From Anaerolineales bacterium UBA2200 (GTDB lineage Bacteria > Chloroflexota > Anaerolineae > UBA2200), in assembly GCA_002327925.1 (NCBI GenBank), contig DCVA01000022.1:53927-117926 (forward strand): DNA of 64,000 bases. The letters are read 5' to 3'. This document shows positions 33,001 to 39,858 of the stretch, in pieces. Every line of letters starts with the position of its first letter. Positions within the stretch are counted from its first letter, which is position 1. The notes under the pieces were generated by a model, which was not told where the DNA came from, ran no database searches, and worked only from the letters and a program-made list of their open reading frames with translations. Both the position numbers and the translations under genes were made by a program.

Positions 33001-34370
33001 CGATGGCCGACGTCAGCTACCTGGCATCGGAGGAACTCAACGGCCGGGGGGCTGACACATCGGACCTCGAGCAGGCTGCCAACTTTATCGCCGCCGAGTT
33101 TGCCGCCCTGGAACTTCAGCCGGCGAGCGCGACGGAGGATGGTACGCTCACGTACTTTTCCAGGACGTTCATCGAGCACCGTTCGCTCGAAGCGACGCCA
33201 AGTCTTCAGCTTGCGGATAGCAGCGGGGGGAGCCTGATGCCGCTGACCTATCGCACTGACTTTGTCGAGATGCCGGACGCAGCGCGCACGCAGGAGGGCT
33301 TTAGTGCTGAGATCGTCTGCGTCGGTGTTAGTCGCGAGGCAGCCTTCTGGCCAGAGGGCATCGGACTGGCGCCAAGCGATATCGCTCGGAAAGTGATCCT
33401 GGTAGCCGACAGTTCTGTGCCAAGCGTCATCCGTAATGTGTCCCTGGAGGGTGCCATCCTGGTGATCGCGCCCACTGAAGATCACCTGACTCGAAGAGAA
33501 CTGGTCGCCAGCCCGCAATTGATGGGTTCCTTTGGTAACACCAGGCAAGCGCCTGTGTTCTACATCTCACAGGCAGTCGCTGAGAGGATCCTGGGATATG
33601 CCGGCTACACTCTGGAACAGGTGCAACAGAGTGAGCAACAACTGGGTGTGGGAGATGGGTTTGTCATTCGTACAGGGGTTCAGGCTACCGTTGACATTCA
33701 AGTAAGCGAGGCAAGAACGAGCCAGTTGGACAACGTGCAGGCATTCATCCCTGGAAGTGACAATTCGCTGGATAACGAGCTGGTGATGCTAATCGCGAGT
33801 TATGACGGACAGGGCCGTGATCTGGATGGAACGCTGTATCCGGGCGCGAACAAGAACGCCAGCGGTGTGGCCGTCATGCTGGAGGTCGCCCGCGTGCTGA
33901 AGGAAAACGACTACCAGCCACGCAGGACCGTTATGTTCGTGGCCTGGGCCGGGGGGGACCTGCACACAGCACCGGATTTCTGGGGCATGCTGCGACAGCG
34001 CCCTGGTTTTCTGGAACAGTACCGCATTGTGGCAGCCATCGACCTGGTGGGTGTGGGTTCAGGCACGACTGATACATTGCTTATTGACTACAGCAGTAGC
34101 AGTCGACTGACGGAGGCCCTGCAACAAGCAGCCAGACGATCCGGGGTAACCGCAAGCACCCTCGGCTCCGGGGTCCACGGTGTGTACGGTAACCTCTACC
34201 AGACCCCTGAAAAGAAGATACCGTACATCTCTGTGACCTGGGCTGGCAGCGGCGTGAATGTGCACACGCCACAGGACTCGGCGGAGAACCTGCAAGTGCA
34301 GAAGATACAGAACGCAGGCCGCGTTGCCGCTCTGGTAACGATGTACCTCGGACACGAGAAGGAGTACTAG
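30051..34370 (+). CDS. Giant fusion: degenerate ABC ATPase + DppB-like + DppC-like permeases + degenerate M28 peptidase
   Basis: This 1439-residue protein joins four families. Residues 1-225 are a LolD/MacB-type ABC ATPase without a P-loop: the Walker A position reads LAEQASDEQVV, the Q-loop Gln is Arg, and the signature reads LSALQ. Walker B VLVLADEPT survives. Residues about 265-560 are a DppB-like permease (coupling motif DYVRTARAKGL near 463-473). Residues about 645-930 are a DppC-like permease (DYVEGAQAVGL). Residues about 980-1439 resemble an M28 peptidase, but the expected HxD is SYD (1250-1252), the bridging Asp is Lys1268 and the catalytic Glu is Gly1302. I start at the ATG at 30051, after the adaptor stop. 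Function unknown. Confidence 0.85.
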   Translation: MASQTYALEAYSLTRSRRTAADEACVWRSPDIVVRSGEFAALLAEQASDEQVVLGVLSGLLDPTGGVIRIAGQSVEEMDRPDRAAFRARRVGFLFRSARLLADVTVLQNVLLPSAFNGKTRSENKARALQLLMRLGLQEMTGKKPGHLSALQAQQVSLARALLNQPVLVLADEPTDELSAQDANVFLKQLRDICSEEGVAILLGTTRPEWASQADATIPLPAHGGIEYVSTGDELTREDLLSDIYDTDLAPMLRPVAPLLDLVVKPLLYTGVVAVVIVFLTFFSLRMARAGRSGVNVNLVRGAGEALDQSAEYLKNLLHGELGSYPPTAYYYYWSQPDKQVADEVARTLPRSLALLLLSMVLGAVIGVPLGLAAAVVRHRRYSLVFLVMAIIGVSTPSFFLALLLQILEINIYKRTGVALVPVGGFGWDRHIILPAMVLAARPIAQVARVSFVALAQILDADYVRTARAKGLTEWQVISGHALRNAGVSILTALGASMRFSLSSLPVVEAIFQWGGMGALLLDAVRSGNANLAATLTLILGVFFVLIHVVLDHLYHWVDPRLREQRSGLRVARSWVDMFSVGWGSLQNVADRIGAALPWKTDGSETRIKTRQAHSRPVLALSEEQRRRDAKIRAERRRAWVQSTAGSLPFMLGTVVLIILLVMVVVGQRIAPHSPFSPVPSYTNEAGQLVFAPYPPSERFPLGSDSLGRDIWTLLLYGARRTLSLAFFAVVARVLVGTILGALSGWFPDSLLDRALMGLNQVIAAFPSLLLAMVLIYAFGISQGLWVFALALCLTGWGEVAQSVRGYVMSIRDQDYVEGAQAVGLGDLQLLTRHVLPNLVPSLVVLGCLEMGGVLMTLGELGFIGVFIGGGMSVATVSDTVATYFDIPEWGVMLSTSWRSFRSQPWMTFYPALAFTLAILGFNLFGEGLRRLTERLTLTMHRIINRYTIGAALGLGALMLLAAEGTGSWAEFSTSANSFSADRAMADVSYLASEELNGRGADTSDLEQAANFIAAEFAALELQPASATEDGTLTYFSRTFIEHRSLEATPSLQLADSSGGSLMPLTYRTDFVEMPDAARTQEGFSAEIVCVGVSREAAFWPEGIGLAPSDIARKVILVADSSVPSVIRNVSLEGAILVIAPTEDHLTRRELVASPQLMGSFGNTRQAPVFYISQAVAERILGYAGYTLEQVQQSEQQLGVGDGFVIRTGVQATVDIQVSEARTSQLDNVQAFIPGSDNSLDNELVMLIASYDGQGRDLDGTLYPGANKNASGVAVMLEVARVLKENDYQPRRTVMFVAWAGGDLHTAPDFWGMLRQRPGFLEQYRIVAAIDLVGVGSGTTDTLLIDYSSSSRLTEALQQAARRSGVTASTLGSGVHGVYGNLYQTPEKKIPYISVTWAGSGVNVHTPQDSAENLQVQKIQNAGRVAALVTMYLGHEKEY

Positions 34371-34403
34371 GGGTCAGAAGCCAAGCAGACCCAATTCCAC
34401 CTC

Positions 34404-34433
34404 TTGCCGGTTTGGGTGCCCATAGGGTACAAT
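34404..34433 (+). promoter_or_regulatory. Promoter of the ferritin-like gene
   Basis: TTGCCG at 34404-34409 and TACAAT at 34428-34433 are separated by 18 bases, 22 bases before the ATG at 34456. It marks the start of the redox island. Confidence 0.65.
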
Positions 34434-34455
34434 TGGGGTACCGGAGGTGGAACCT

Positions 34456-34965
34456 ATGCCCGAGAGCGAAGGATTGACTGCCCTCGAGGTGCTGGGCGTG
34501 GCGATCAGGTCCGAGGTGCAGGCTGCCTCACTATACGCCCGCATGAGTGAGCAAGTGGGCAACCGATCACTGGCGGACAAAATGCGCTTCCTGCAGCACG
34601 AGGAAGAGAAGCACCTCACCATCCTCGAGCGTGAGTACAGACGCCGTTTCCCCGATATCGAGCTACAATTGCCCGCCCGGTCAGCAGTCCCCAGTATCGA
34701 TGGTGTGGCCTTCACCGGAATGAACGCACCGGAGCTGTTCCAGTTGGCGATGAGGTCGGAGCAGCTCGCAGCGGACTTTTACTCTCGTGAGGCCGAGCGC
34801 TCGCTGGATGAAACAGGACGGACAACCCTGCGCTACCTTAGCAGGGTGGAGCGAGGCCACTACCAGATGCTGGAAGCAGAGTACGAGCTGGCAGCACGTT
34901 TCCCCGATTACTACAATGCCGATGATTTCCATGTGGGGCAAGAGCTGATGCACATCGGGCCTTAG
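34456..34965 (+). CDS. Ferritin-like/rubrerythrin-type diiron protein
   Basis: This 169-residue helical protein has two copies of the E...Y / ExxH pattern typical of rubrerythrin-like four-helix bundles: RSEVQAASLYARM and HEEEKHLTILE in the first half, RSEQLAADFYSRE and RVERGHYQMLE in the second. A dinuclear iron site is therefore likely, although no rubredoxin domain is attached. Such proteins handle peroxide or store iron. The ATG at 34456 is chosen because GGAGG precedes it by about 8 bases; a GTG at 34447 would fall inside that ribosome site. Two other ferritin-like modules occur nearby. Confidence 0.8.
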   Translation: MPESEGLTALEVLGVAIRSEVQAASLYARMSEQVGNRSLADKMRFLQHEEEKHLTILEREYRRRFPDIELQLPARSAVPSIDGVAFTGMNAPELFQLAMRSEQLAADFYSREAERSLDETGRTTLRYLSRVERGHYQMLEAEYELAARFPDYYNADDFHVGQELMHIGP

Positions 34966-35013
34966 TGCCCTTTGTCTCGATGGATATGAGCTATCTGTCT
35001 AAGGAGGTTTGGG

Positions 35014-35793
35014 GTGGGTCTGACTGGGAAGAGAGTGGTCATACTGGCGGAGAGCCTCTACAATGAGCTCGAGCTCTGGTATCCGGTACTGCGGTTCCGT
35101 GCGGCAGGCATCAAGGTCGAGATTGTGGGAACGGGGAGCGCCTTAACCTACACCAGCAAGTTCGGCATGCCGGTGGACGTGGATACGAGCGCTGACCAGG
35201 TTTCCGCCAGTGAAGTGGACGCTGTGATCATACCAGGAGGATATGCCCCCGACCACTTGCGGCGCTATCCTGCAGTGCTAAAGCTGGTGCGCGACGCCCT
35301 TGCTCAGGGCAAAGTGGTTGCGGCCATATGCCACGCGGGCTGGGTCCTGGCCTCGGCCGGCGTCGCCAGGGGACGAACAGTAACGTCCGTGGCTGCGATC
35401 AAGGATGATATGATCAATGCCGGTGCCAGGTGGGTGGACGAAGAGGTCGTCCGGGATGGCAACCTGATCACGTCGAGAACACCCACGGATCTACCGGCCT
35501 TTACGGATGCCATTCTGGCAATGCTGGGTGGTGTTGAGTCGAGCAGCCTCGGCCAGGTGTCCGAAACGACCAGTGCTGTCGAGGCCCTTCGTCTGGCGGT
35601 TCAGGCGGAAAAGAGTGCGTTTCAGTTCTACTCAATGGCCGTGGATAAGGTCAAGGACGCTGAGGCCAAGAACGTCTTTCACGACCTGGCCGGTGAAGAG
35701 GAGCGCCATCTCAAGATCGTTCAGGATGAGTACAATCGCCTGACTCAGGATCCCGGGTGGGATCGCTACAGCATCTGGCGGGACGTCATCTAG
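35014..35793 (+). CDS. DJ-1/PfpI protein fused to a ferritin-like domain
   Basis: Residues 1-172 are a DJ-1/PfpI domain. The nucleophile elbow AAICHAGWVLAS lies near 107-118, a Glu in LYNELELWYP sits near 17-20, and VIIPGGYAPDHLR lies near 70-82. Residues about 188-259 form a half ferritin-like bundle with AVQAEKSAFQFYSMA and GEEERHLKIVQDEY, carrying Glu and ExxH iron-ligand patterns. DJ-1/PfpI proteins include glyoxalase/deglycase-like and stress proteins; the attached diiron-like half domain suggests oxidative-stress work. The half bundle would need to dimerise. The GTG start follows AAGGAGG. It belongs to the same cluster as the preceding ferritin-like gene. Confidence 0.85.
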   Translation: MGLTGKRVVILAESLYNELELWYPVLRFRAAGIKVEIVGTGSALTYTSKFGMPVDVDTSADQVSASEVDAVIIPGGYAPDHLRRYPAVLKLVRDALAQGKVVAAICHAGWVLASAGVARGRTVTSVAAIKDDMINAGARWVDEEVVRDGNLITSRTPTDLPAFTDAILAMLGGVESSSLGQVSETTSAVEALRLAVQAEKSAFQFYSMAVDKVKDAEAKNVFHDLAGEEERHLKIVQDEYNRLTQDPGWDRYSIWRDVI

Positions 35794-35873
35794 AAGCACT
35801 TGGTCCAGAGACAGGGCGAGGCAGCGATGTCTGGATGTGCCCCGCTTCGGATCGACTGCTGAGAAGGTCACGG

Positions 35874-36452
35874 ATGAAGATACTGGCTGTTGCTGGCAGC
35901 CCCCGTCGAGGGGGCAACTCGGACGCGCTATTGGAGCAGGCCATTGCGGGTGCAACCCACGCGGGAGCAGAGGTTGAGCTGGTGGTTCTGAGTGGGCTGA
36001 AGGTTGCCCCATGCATTGGATGCGAGCGCTGTTTCGCCGATGGCCGCTGCGCCGTGAAGGACGACTATCAAGCACTTTACGACAAGGCGCTCGAGGCCGA
36101 CGGCTTCATTCTGGCCTCGCCCGTGTACTTCACCAACGTGAGCGGCTGGACGAAGGCGTTCATCGACCGCTTCCAGTGTCTGTGGGCTTTGCGCTTTGTT
36201 CTGAAGCAGCCAGTCCCGCTTCCGGTCGGTGGGCAGAAGCGCCGGGCCATCTTCCTGGCCACAGCGGGTTCCGCAAGCACGAGATTCGACTGCACTTTCT
36301 CCACGGTACGCGCCTTGTTCTCGACCCTGGATGCCACCTGGGTGGGCTCAGTCTGCGTTAACAACATCGATGAGAAGGGGGCCGTCAGCGGTCACCCGGA
36401 GCTGTTGCAGGAAGCGCATCTGCTGGGCGCCAAGCTGGTGACAGAGCCATAG
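35874..36452 (+). CDS. NADPH-dependent FMN reductase / iron-sulfur flavoprotein-like
   Basis: This 192-residue flavodoxin-fold protein has the FMN phosphate loop GSPRRGGNSDALLEQA near 8-23, the cysteine cluster CIGCERCFADGRC near 47-59 and a SPVYFTNVSGWTKAFIDR stretch. The cysteine spacing resembles the Fe-S site of archaeal iron-sulfur flavoproteins, so a cluster may be bound, but the closely related FMN reductases use similar cysteines without one. It probably shuttles electrons from NAD(P)H or ferredoxin. The ATG at 35874 follows GAGAAGG; longer frames start inside the upstream gene. Confidence 0.8.
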   Translation: MKILAVAGSPRRGGNSDALLEQAIAGATHAGAEVELVVLSGLKVAPCIGCERCFADGRCAVKDDYQALYDKALEADGFILASPVYFTNVSGWTKAFIDRFQCLWALRFVLKQPVPLPVGGQKRRAIFLATAGSASTRFDCTFSTVRALFSTLDATWVGSVCVNNIDEKGAVSGHPELLQEAHLLGAKLVTEP

Positions 36453-36463
36453 GGGACACCGAA

Positions 36464-37141
36464 TTGTCCGAAACCCTTGACTTGCCTCTATTCCCACTCA
36501 ACACAGTTCTCTTTCCGGGCATGGCCCTGCCCCTTCATATCTTTGAAGAGCGTTACCTGTCGATGGTAAACGAGTGTCTGGATCAGAACAGACAATTCGG
36601 TGTGATACTGGCAGAGCCTAAGGTAGGCACAGAGGTGCCGACTGGGCAGCACACGATAGGAACCTCGGCCCTGATCACCCACGTGGACCGGCTGGAGGAT
36701 GGCCACATGGACATTGTGACAGCCGGTCTGGAGCGGTTCCGCATCCTGGACTGGACGAGGAGAGAACCCTACGCCGTGGCGCGAATCGAGCCATTTCCGC
36801 TGGAGGGTACCCAGACCCAGGAACTGGTAGATCTGGTCAAGGCAGCGAGCGCGTACTTTGTGCGCTATCTGCGATTAGCCGGTGATGTGCTGGGGACGGT
36901 GATTCGAATCGAGAGCGCGCCGCGCGATGCCAGCACACTGGCCTACATGATGGCAATTGCCCTGCAGATTTCCAACGACGAGAAGCAGACGCTACTCAGC
37001 ACTCCCTCACTGCCAACGCTGCTGTGGAGGGAGGCGGTTATTCTCAGTCGTGAGGAAGTGCTGCTTGGCCAGATGAAGCAGGTGCAGGAAGCCAACACTG
37101 GCTACGTGCGCGGCATCAGTGACTACCTGTCCTTGAACTAG
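36464..37141 (+). CDS. LON-substrate-binding-domain protein
   Basis: This 225-residue protein consists of the N-terminal (LON-SB/PUA-like) domain of Lon protease alone: LPLFPLNTVLFPGMALPLHIFEERY near the start, VGTEVPTGQHTIGTSALI, and a DIVTAGLERFRI strand. A helical region follows. No ATPase or protease domain is present, as in many stand-alone bacterial LON-domain proteins, which may bind misfolded substrates. The start is TTG, 8 bases after AGGGG. It lies 11 bases behind the FMN reductase and 6 bases before the YyaL-like gene, so it is probably in one operon with both. Confidence 0.85.
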   Translation: MSETLDLPLFPLNTVLFPGMALPLHIFEERYLSMVNECLDQNRQFGVILAEPKVGTEVPTGQHTIGTSALITHVDRLEDGHMDIVTAGLERFRILDWTRREPYAVARIEPFPLEGTQTQELVDLVKAASAYFVRYLRLAGDVLGTVIRIESAPRDASTLAYMMAIALQISNDEKQTLLSTPSLPTLLWREAVILSREEVLLGQMKQVQEANTGYVRGISDYLSLN

Positions 37142-37147
37142 CCAGGA

Positions 37148-38917
37148 ATGCACGGGATGGCCGAGCCGACGATCCACTGGCTAACCTGGGGCGAAGAAGC
37201 CTTCGCGCTGGCGCGCACCCGCGATGTCCCCGTGTTGCTCAGCATCGGGGCCGTGTGGTGCCACTGGTGCCATGTGATGGACCAGACCACCTTCGCGAAC
37301 GCCGAGGTGACCTCCCTGATTGGCGACCTCTTCGTGCCTGTACGCGTGGATAACGACCAGCGCCCTGATATCAACGCCCGTTACAATATGGGCGGATGGC
37401 CTACAGTGGCCTTCCTTACCCCCGAAGGCGAGGTTCTGACAGGCGGAACCTATATGCCTGCCTCCAGCTTTGCCGCTGCTCTGCGTCAGGTGAGCGACTA
37501 CTACCGCGACAACAAGGCCAGCGTAAAAAGCCGTAGTGCCCAGCAACGTGCCCGGCGCAAAATGCTCCTGACGCCCCAGGTAGCTGCTGAGGAGTTGACA
37601 TCGTCTCTGGTTGACGGTGTGTACACTCAGGTTGTGGCGGCCTTCGATTCCACGCACGGTGGCTTTGGGGAGGCGCCCAAGTTCCCTCAAGTGGATGCAT
37701 TGGAGCTGGCTCTGGAGCGATACGCCCGCAGGGGGGACGCCCGGGCGCTCAAAGTTGTGTCGGAGACCCTGCGGAAAATGGCGGCGGGCGGGATGTATGA
37801 TCATGAAGCTGGCGGTTTCTTTCGCTATTCAACGACCCGCGACTGGAGCGTGCCTCACTTTGAAAAGATGCTGGAAGATAATGCCCGGCTACTCATCCTC
37901 TACCTGCATGCCTATCAGGTAACGGGGGAGGAGTGGTTCCACCGGACTGTGGAAGGCATCGTTGACTACGTGAACACAACTCTGCTCTGCCCGGAAAAGA
38001 ACTGCTTCTCTGGTAGCCAGGATGCGGACGAGAAGTACTACGCCCTGACCAGGGACCAGCGCGAAGGGGTGAAGGCCCCATCTGTCGACTCTATTGCCTA
38101 CACGGCATGGAATGCAATGATCGCCCTGGCCTACCTGGAAGCCGGTGCCATTCTTGAGCGTGCCGGCCTGACCACGGTTGCTCTGCAGACACTGGAGCTG
38201 CTGTGGCAGCGCGGCTGGGTGCCGGGCAGGGGTATGTGCCAGCACTGGCACCATGGGCCCAAGCTGCCGGGCTGGCTCCCCGCTCAAGCATGGACCGCTC
38301 TGGCGATTCTGGCCGCGTATGAGTACACGGGACGGAGCCAGTGGCTCGAACACGCCCAGAGCATCTTGGATTGGGCAGTGGAAAACCTCAAGACCCCGGA
38401 AGGCAGTTTTCAGGACATACCAGCATCCGAGGGTGCACTTGGCAGGCTGTCGGAACCGGAGATATCCTTGATAGAGAACGCCGTCATTTCGGAGGCGCTG
38501 ATCCGGCTATCGCACCTGACGGACCAAAGCCGGTATTTGGACCTGGCACGGGCGGCGCTGACGGTATTGCAGGCTGATGTAACGCGATACGGCATAATGG
38601 CCGCCGGATATGCACGCGTCGTCGAACACGTGTTAACAGAGCCAGTGCGGGTGGTGATTGTTGGCGCCACGTGCGAAACGCGAGTGGAGAACCTGAAACA
38701 GGCTGTCTGGCAACGATACCTGCCAAATAGGGCCGTCGTATCCATCGATGCGGCAAAAGAGCCGCAGAGAATGGAAGCGCTTGGCCTTCAGCAGAAGTTG
38801 TCGCCGTGCGTCTACGTCTGCGCAGGCCGCACCTGTCTGCCACCAGTGCAAGATACGAGCGAGCTTGCACTGGTGCTCGCAAGAGCTGCTGGCCCACCAG
38901 AAGCGCCGCCCATCTGA
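37148..38917 (+). CDS. Thioredoxin-fold/(alpha/alpha)6-barrel protein, YyaL/SSP411 type
   Basis: This 589-residue protein starts with a DUF255 thioredoxin-like domain containing WCHWCHVM (Cys38 and Cys41). It then has the typical NMGGWPTVAFLTPEGEVLTGGTYMP segment. A glycosidase-like helical barrel follows (about 150-500) with GGFGEAPKFPQVD, AAGGMYDHEAGGFFRYSTTRDWSVPHFEKML and SQDADEKYY. Family members (bacterial YyaL, animal spermatogenesis-associated protein 20) are redox-linked but have no firm enzymatic role. The length is a little short of the usual 650-700 residues. It belongs to the redox island. Confidence 0.88.
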   Translation: MHGMAEPTIHWLTWGEEAFALARTRDVPVLLSIGAVWCHWCHVMDQTTFANAEVTSLIGDLFVPVRVDNDQRPDINARYNMGGWPTVAFLTPEGEVLTGGTYMPASSFAAALRQVSDYYRDNKASVKSRSAQQRARRKMLLTPQVAAEELTSSLVDGVYTQVVAAFDSTHGGFGEAPKFPQVDALELALERYARRGDARALKVVSETLRKMAAGGMYDHEAGGFFRYSTTRDWSVPHFEKMLEDNARLLILYLHAYQVTGEEWFHRTVEGIVDYVNTTLLCPEKNCFSGSQDADEKYYALTRDQREGVKAPSVDSIAYTAWNAMIALAYLEAGAILERAGLTTVALQTLELLWQRGWVPGRGMCQHWHHGPKLPGWLPAQAWTALAILAAYEYTGRSQWLEHAQSILDWAVENLKTPEGSFQDIPASEGALGRLSEPEISLIENAVISEALIRLSHLTDQSRYLDLARAALTVLQADVTRYGIMAAGYARVVEHVLTEPVRVVIVGATCETRVENLKQAVWQRYLPNRAVVSIDAAKEPQRMEALGLQQKLSPCVYVCAGRTCLPPVQDTSELALVLARAAGPPEAPPI

Positions 38918-38975
38918 TGCAATCCAGCAGGACACCCTGCCAGATCTATGTCGACCAAGAATACAAAGGAGAACA

Positions 38976-39290
38976 ATGGAAAACTGGGAATGGGTCGCCG
39001 AGGCCAAGGCCGTTGCGCCAGGGACGATGCTGTCGGTGCGTGCCAGCGGCAGCAGTGTCCTTCTGGTGAACGTCGAAGGAACGGTTTACGCGGTCAGCGA
39101 TTTCTGCACGCACAGCAAATGCTTCCTGCATAACGGCAAACTCAAGGGCAAGGTGGTTACATGTCCGTGCCACTTCGCCCAGTTCGATGTGACCACAGGT
39201 GCCGTCTTGGCCCCTCCAGCCAAGGCAGCGCTGGCTGTTTACCCGGCCAAGGTGGAGAACGACGGTATCTACGTGCAGGTTGAATCCTAG
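38976..39290 (+). CDS. Rieske-type [2Fe-2S] ferredoxin
   Basis: This small soluble Rieske protein of 104 residues has cluster ligands CTH at 44-46 and CPCH at 63-66, with 16 residues between, as expected for one 2Fe-2S cluster held by two Cys and two His. The following HFAQFDVTTGAVLAPPA loop is typical of bacterial Rieske ferredoxins. It would carry electrons to or from the oxidoreductases around it. I start at the ATG at 38976, six bases after AAAGGAG; upstream in-frame codons lie inside the YyaL-like gene. Confidence 0.9.
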   Translation: MENWEWVAEAKAVAPGTMLSVRASGSSVLLVNVEGTVYAVSDFCTHSKCFLHNGKLKGKVVTCPCHFAQFDVTTGAVLAPPAKAALAVYPAKVENDGIYVQVES

Positions 39291-39306
39291 TTGGGAGGGA
39301 GTGTCA

Positions 39307-39843
39307 ATGGGTAACGAACTGGAACTGTTGCGCAAACGCCGTACGATCCGCAAATTCACCGCGGAGGATGTCAGTAACCAGGATCTGGAGGTCCTGCTTG
39401 ACGCGGCGAGCATCGCGCCCAGCCGGCTGGATCGCCGCCCCCTGCACTACCTGGTGATTCGTGACAAGGGGCTCAAGGCCAAGCTCGCCGAGGCGCTGCG
39501 GGTTCGCCCCTACATTGAGCAAGCCCCCGTCGTAATGGCGGTCTGTGCCGATCCTTCCATCACTGCAACCTGGGAGCTGGACGCCAGCGCCGCCATTGAA
39601 AACATACTTCTGGCAGCTACGGCACTGGGTCTGGGGGCAGCCTGGGTTGGCTCGAAGGGCAGCCAGATGTGGGAGCAGGCGGTGGAGGCGCTGCACACTT
39701 CAGCTGCGGTGCCTGCCGGCATTGTTGTCGTATCTCTGGTCTGCATCGGGCACCCGGATGAGGAAAAGCGTGCCTACGACCCGGGTGAAAAGCTGGACTG
39801 GCAGCGCGTGCACTTTGATCAGTGGGACAAAATCAAGTTCTAG
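39307..39843 (+). CDS. Nitroreductase family FMN oxidoreductase
   Basis: This 178-residue protein shows the nitroreductase signature: LLRKRRTIRKFTAEDVSNQDLEVLLDAASIAPS (FMN-binding Arg residues), and AAIENILLAATALGLGAAWVG near 103-123. It ends with a segment containing GHPDEEKRAYDPGEKLDW. Family members use NAD(P)H to reduce quinones, nitro compounds or flavins; the true substrate is unknown. The ATG follows GGGAGGGAG and comes 16 bases after the Rieske stop, suggesting a functional pair. The next gene, a CoA-disulfide-reductase-like flavoprotein, starts 15 bases later. Confidence 0.87.
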   Translation: MGNELELLRKRRTIRKFTAEDVSNQDLEVLLDAASIAPSRLDRRPLHYLVIRDKGLKAKLAEALRVRPYIEQAPVVMAVCADPSITATWELDASAAIENILLAATALGLGAAWVGSKGSQMWEQAVEALHTSAAVPAGIVVVSLVCIGHPDEEKRAYDPGEKLDWQRVHFDQWDKIKF

Positions 39844-39858
39844 CCCGGGGGGTTGAGG

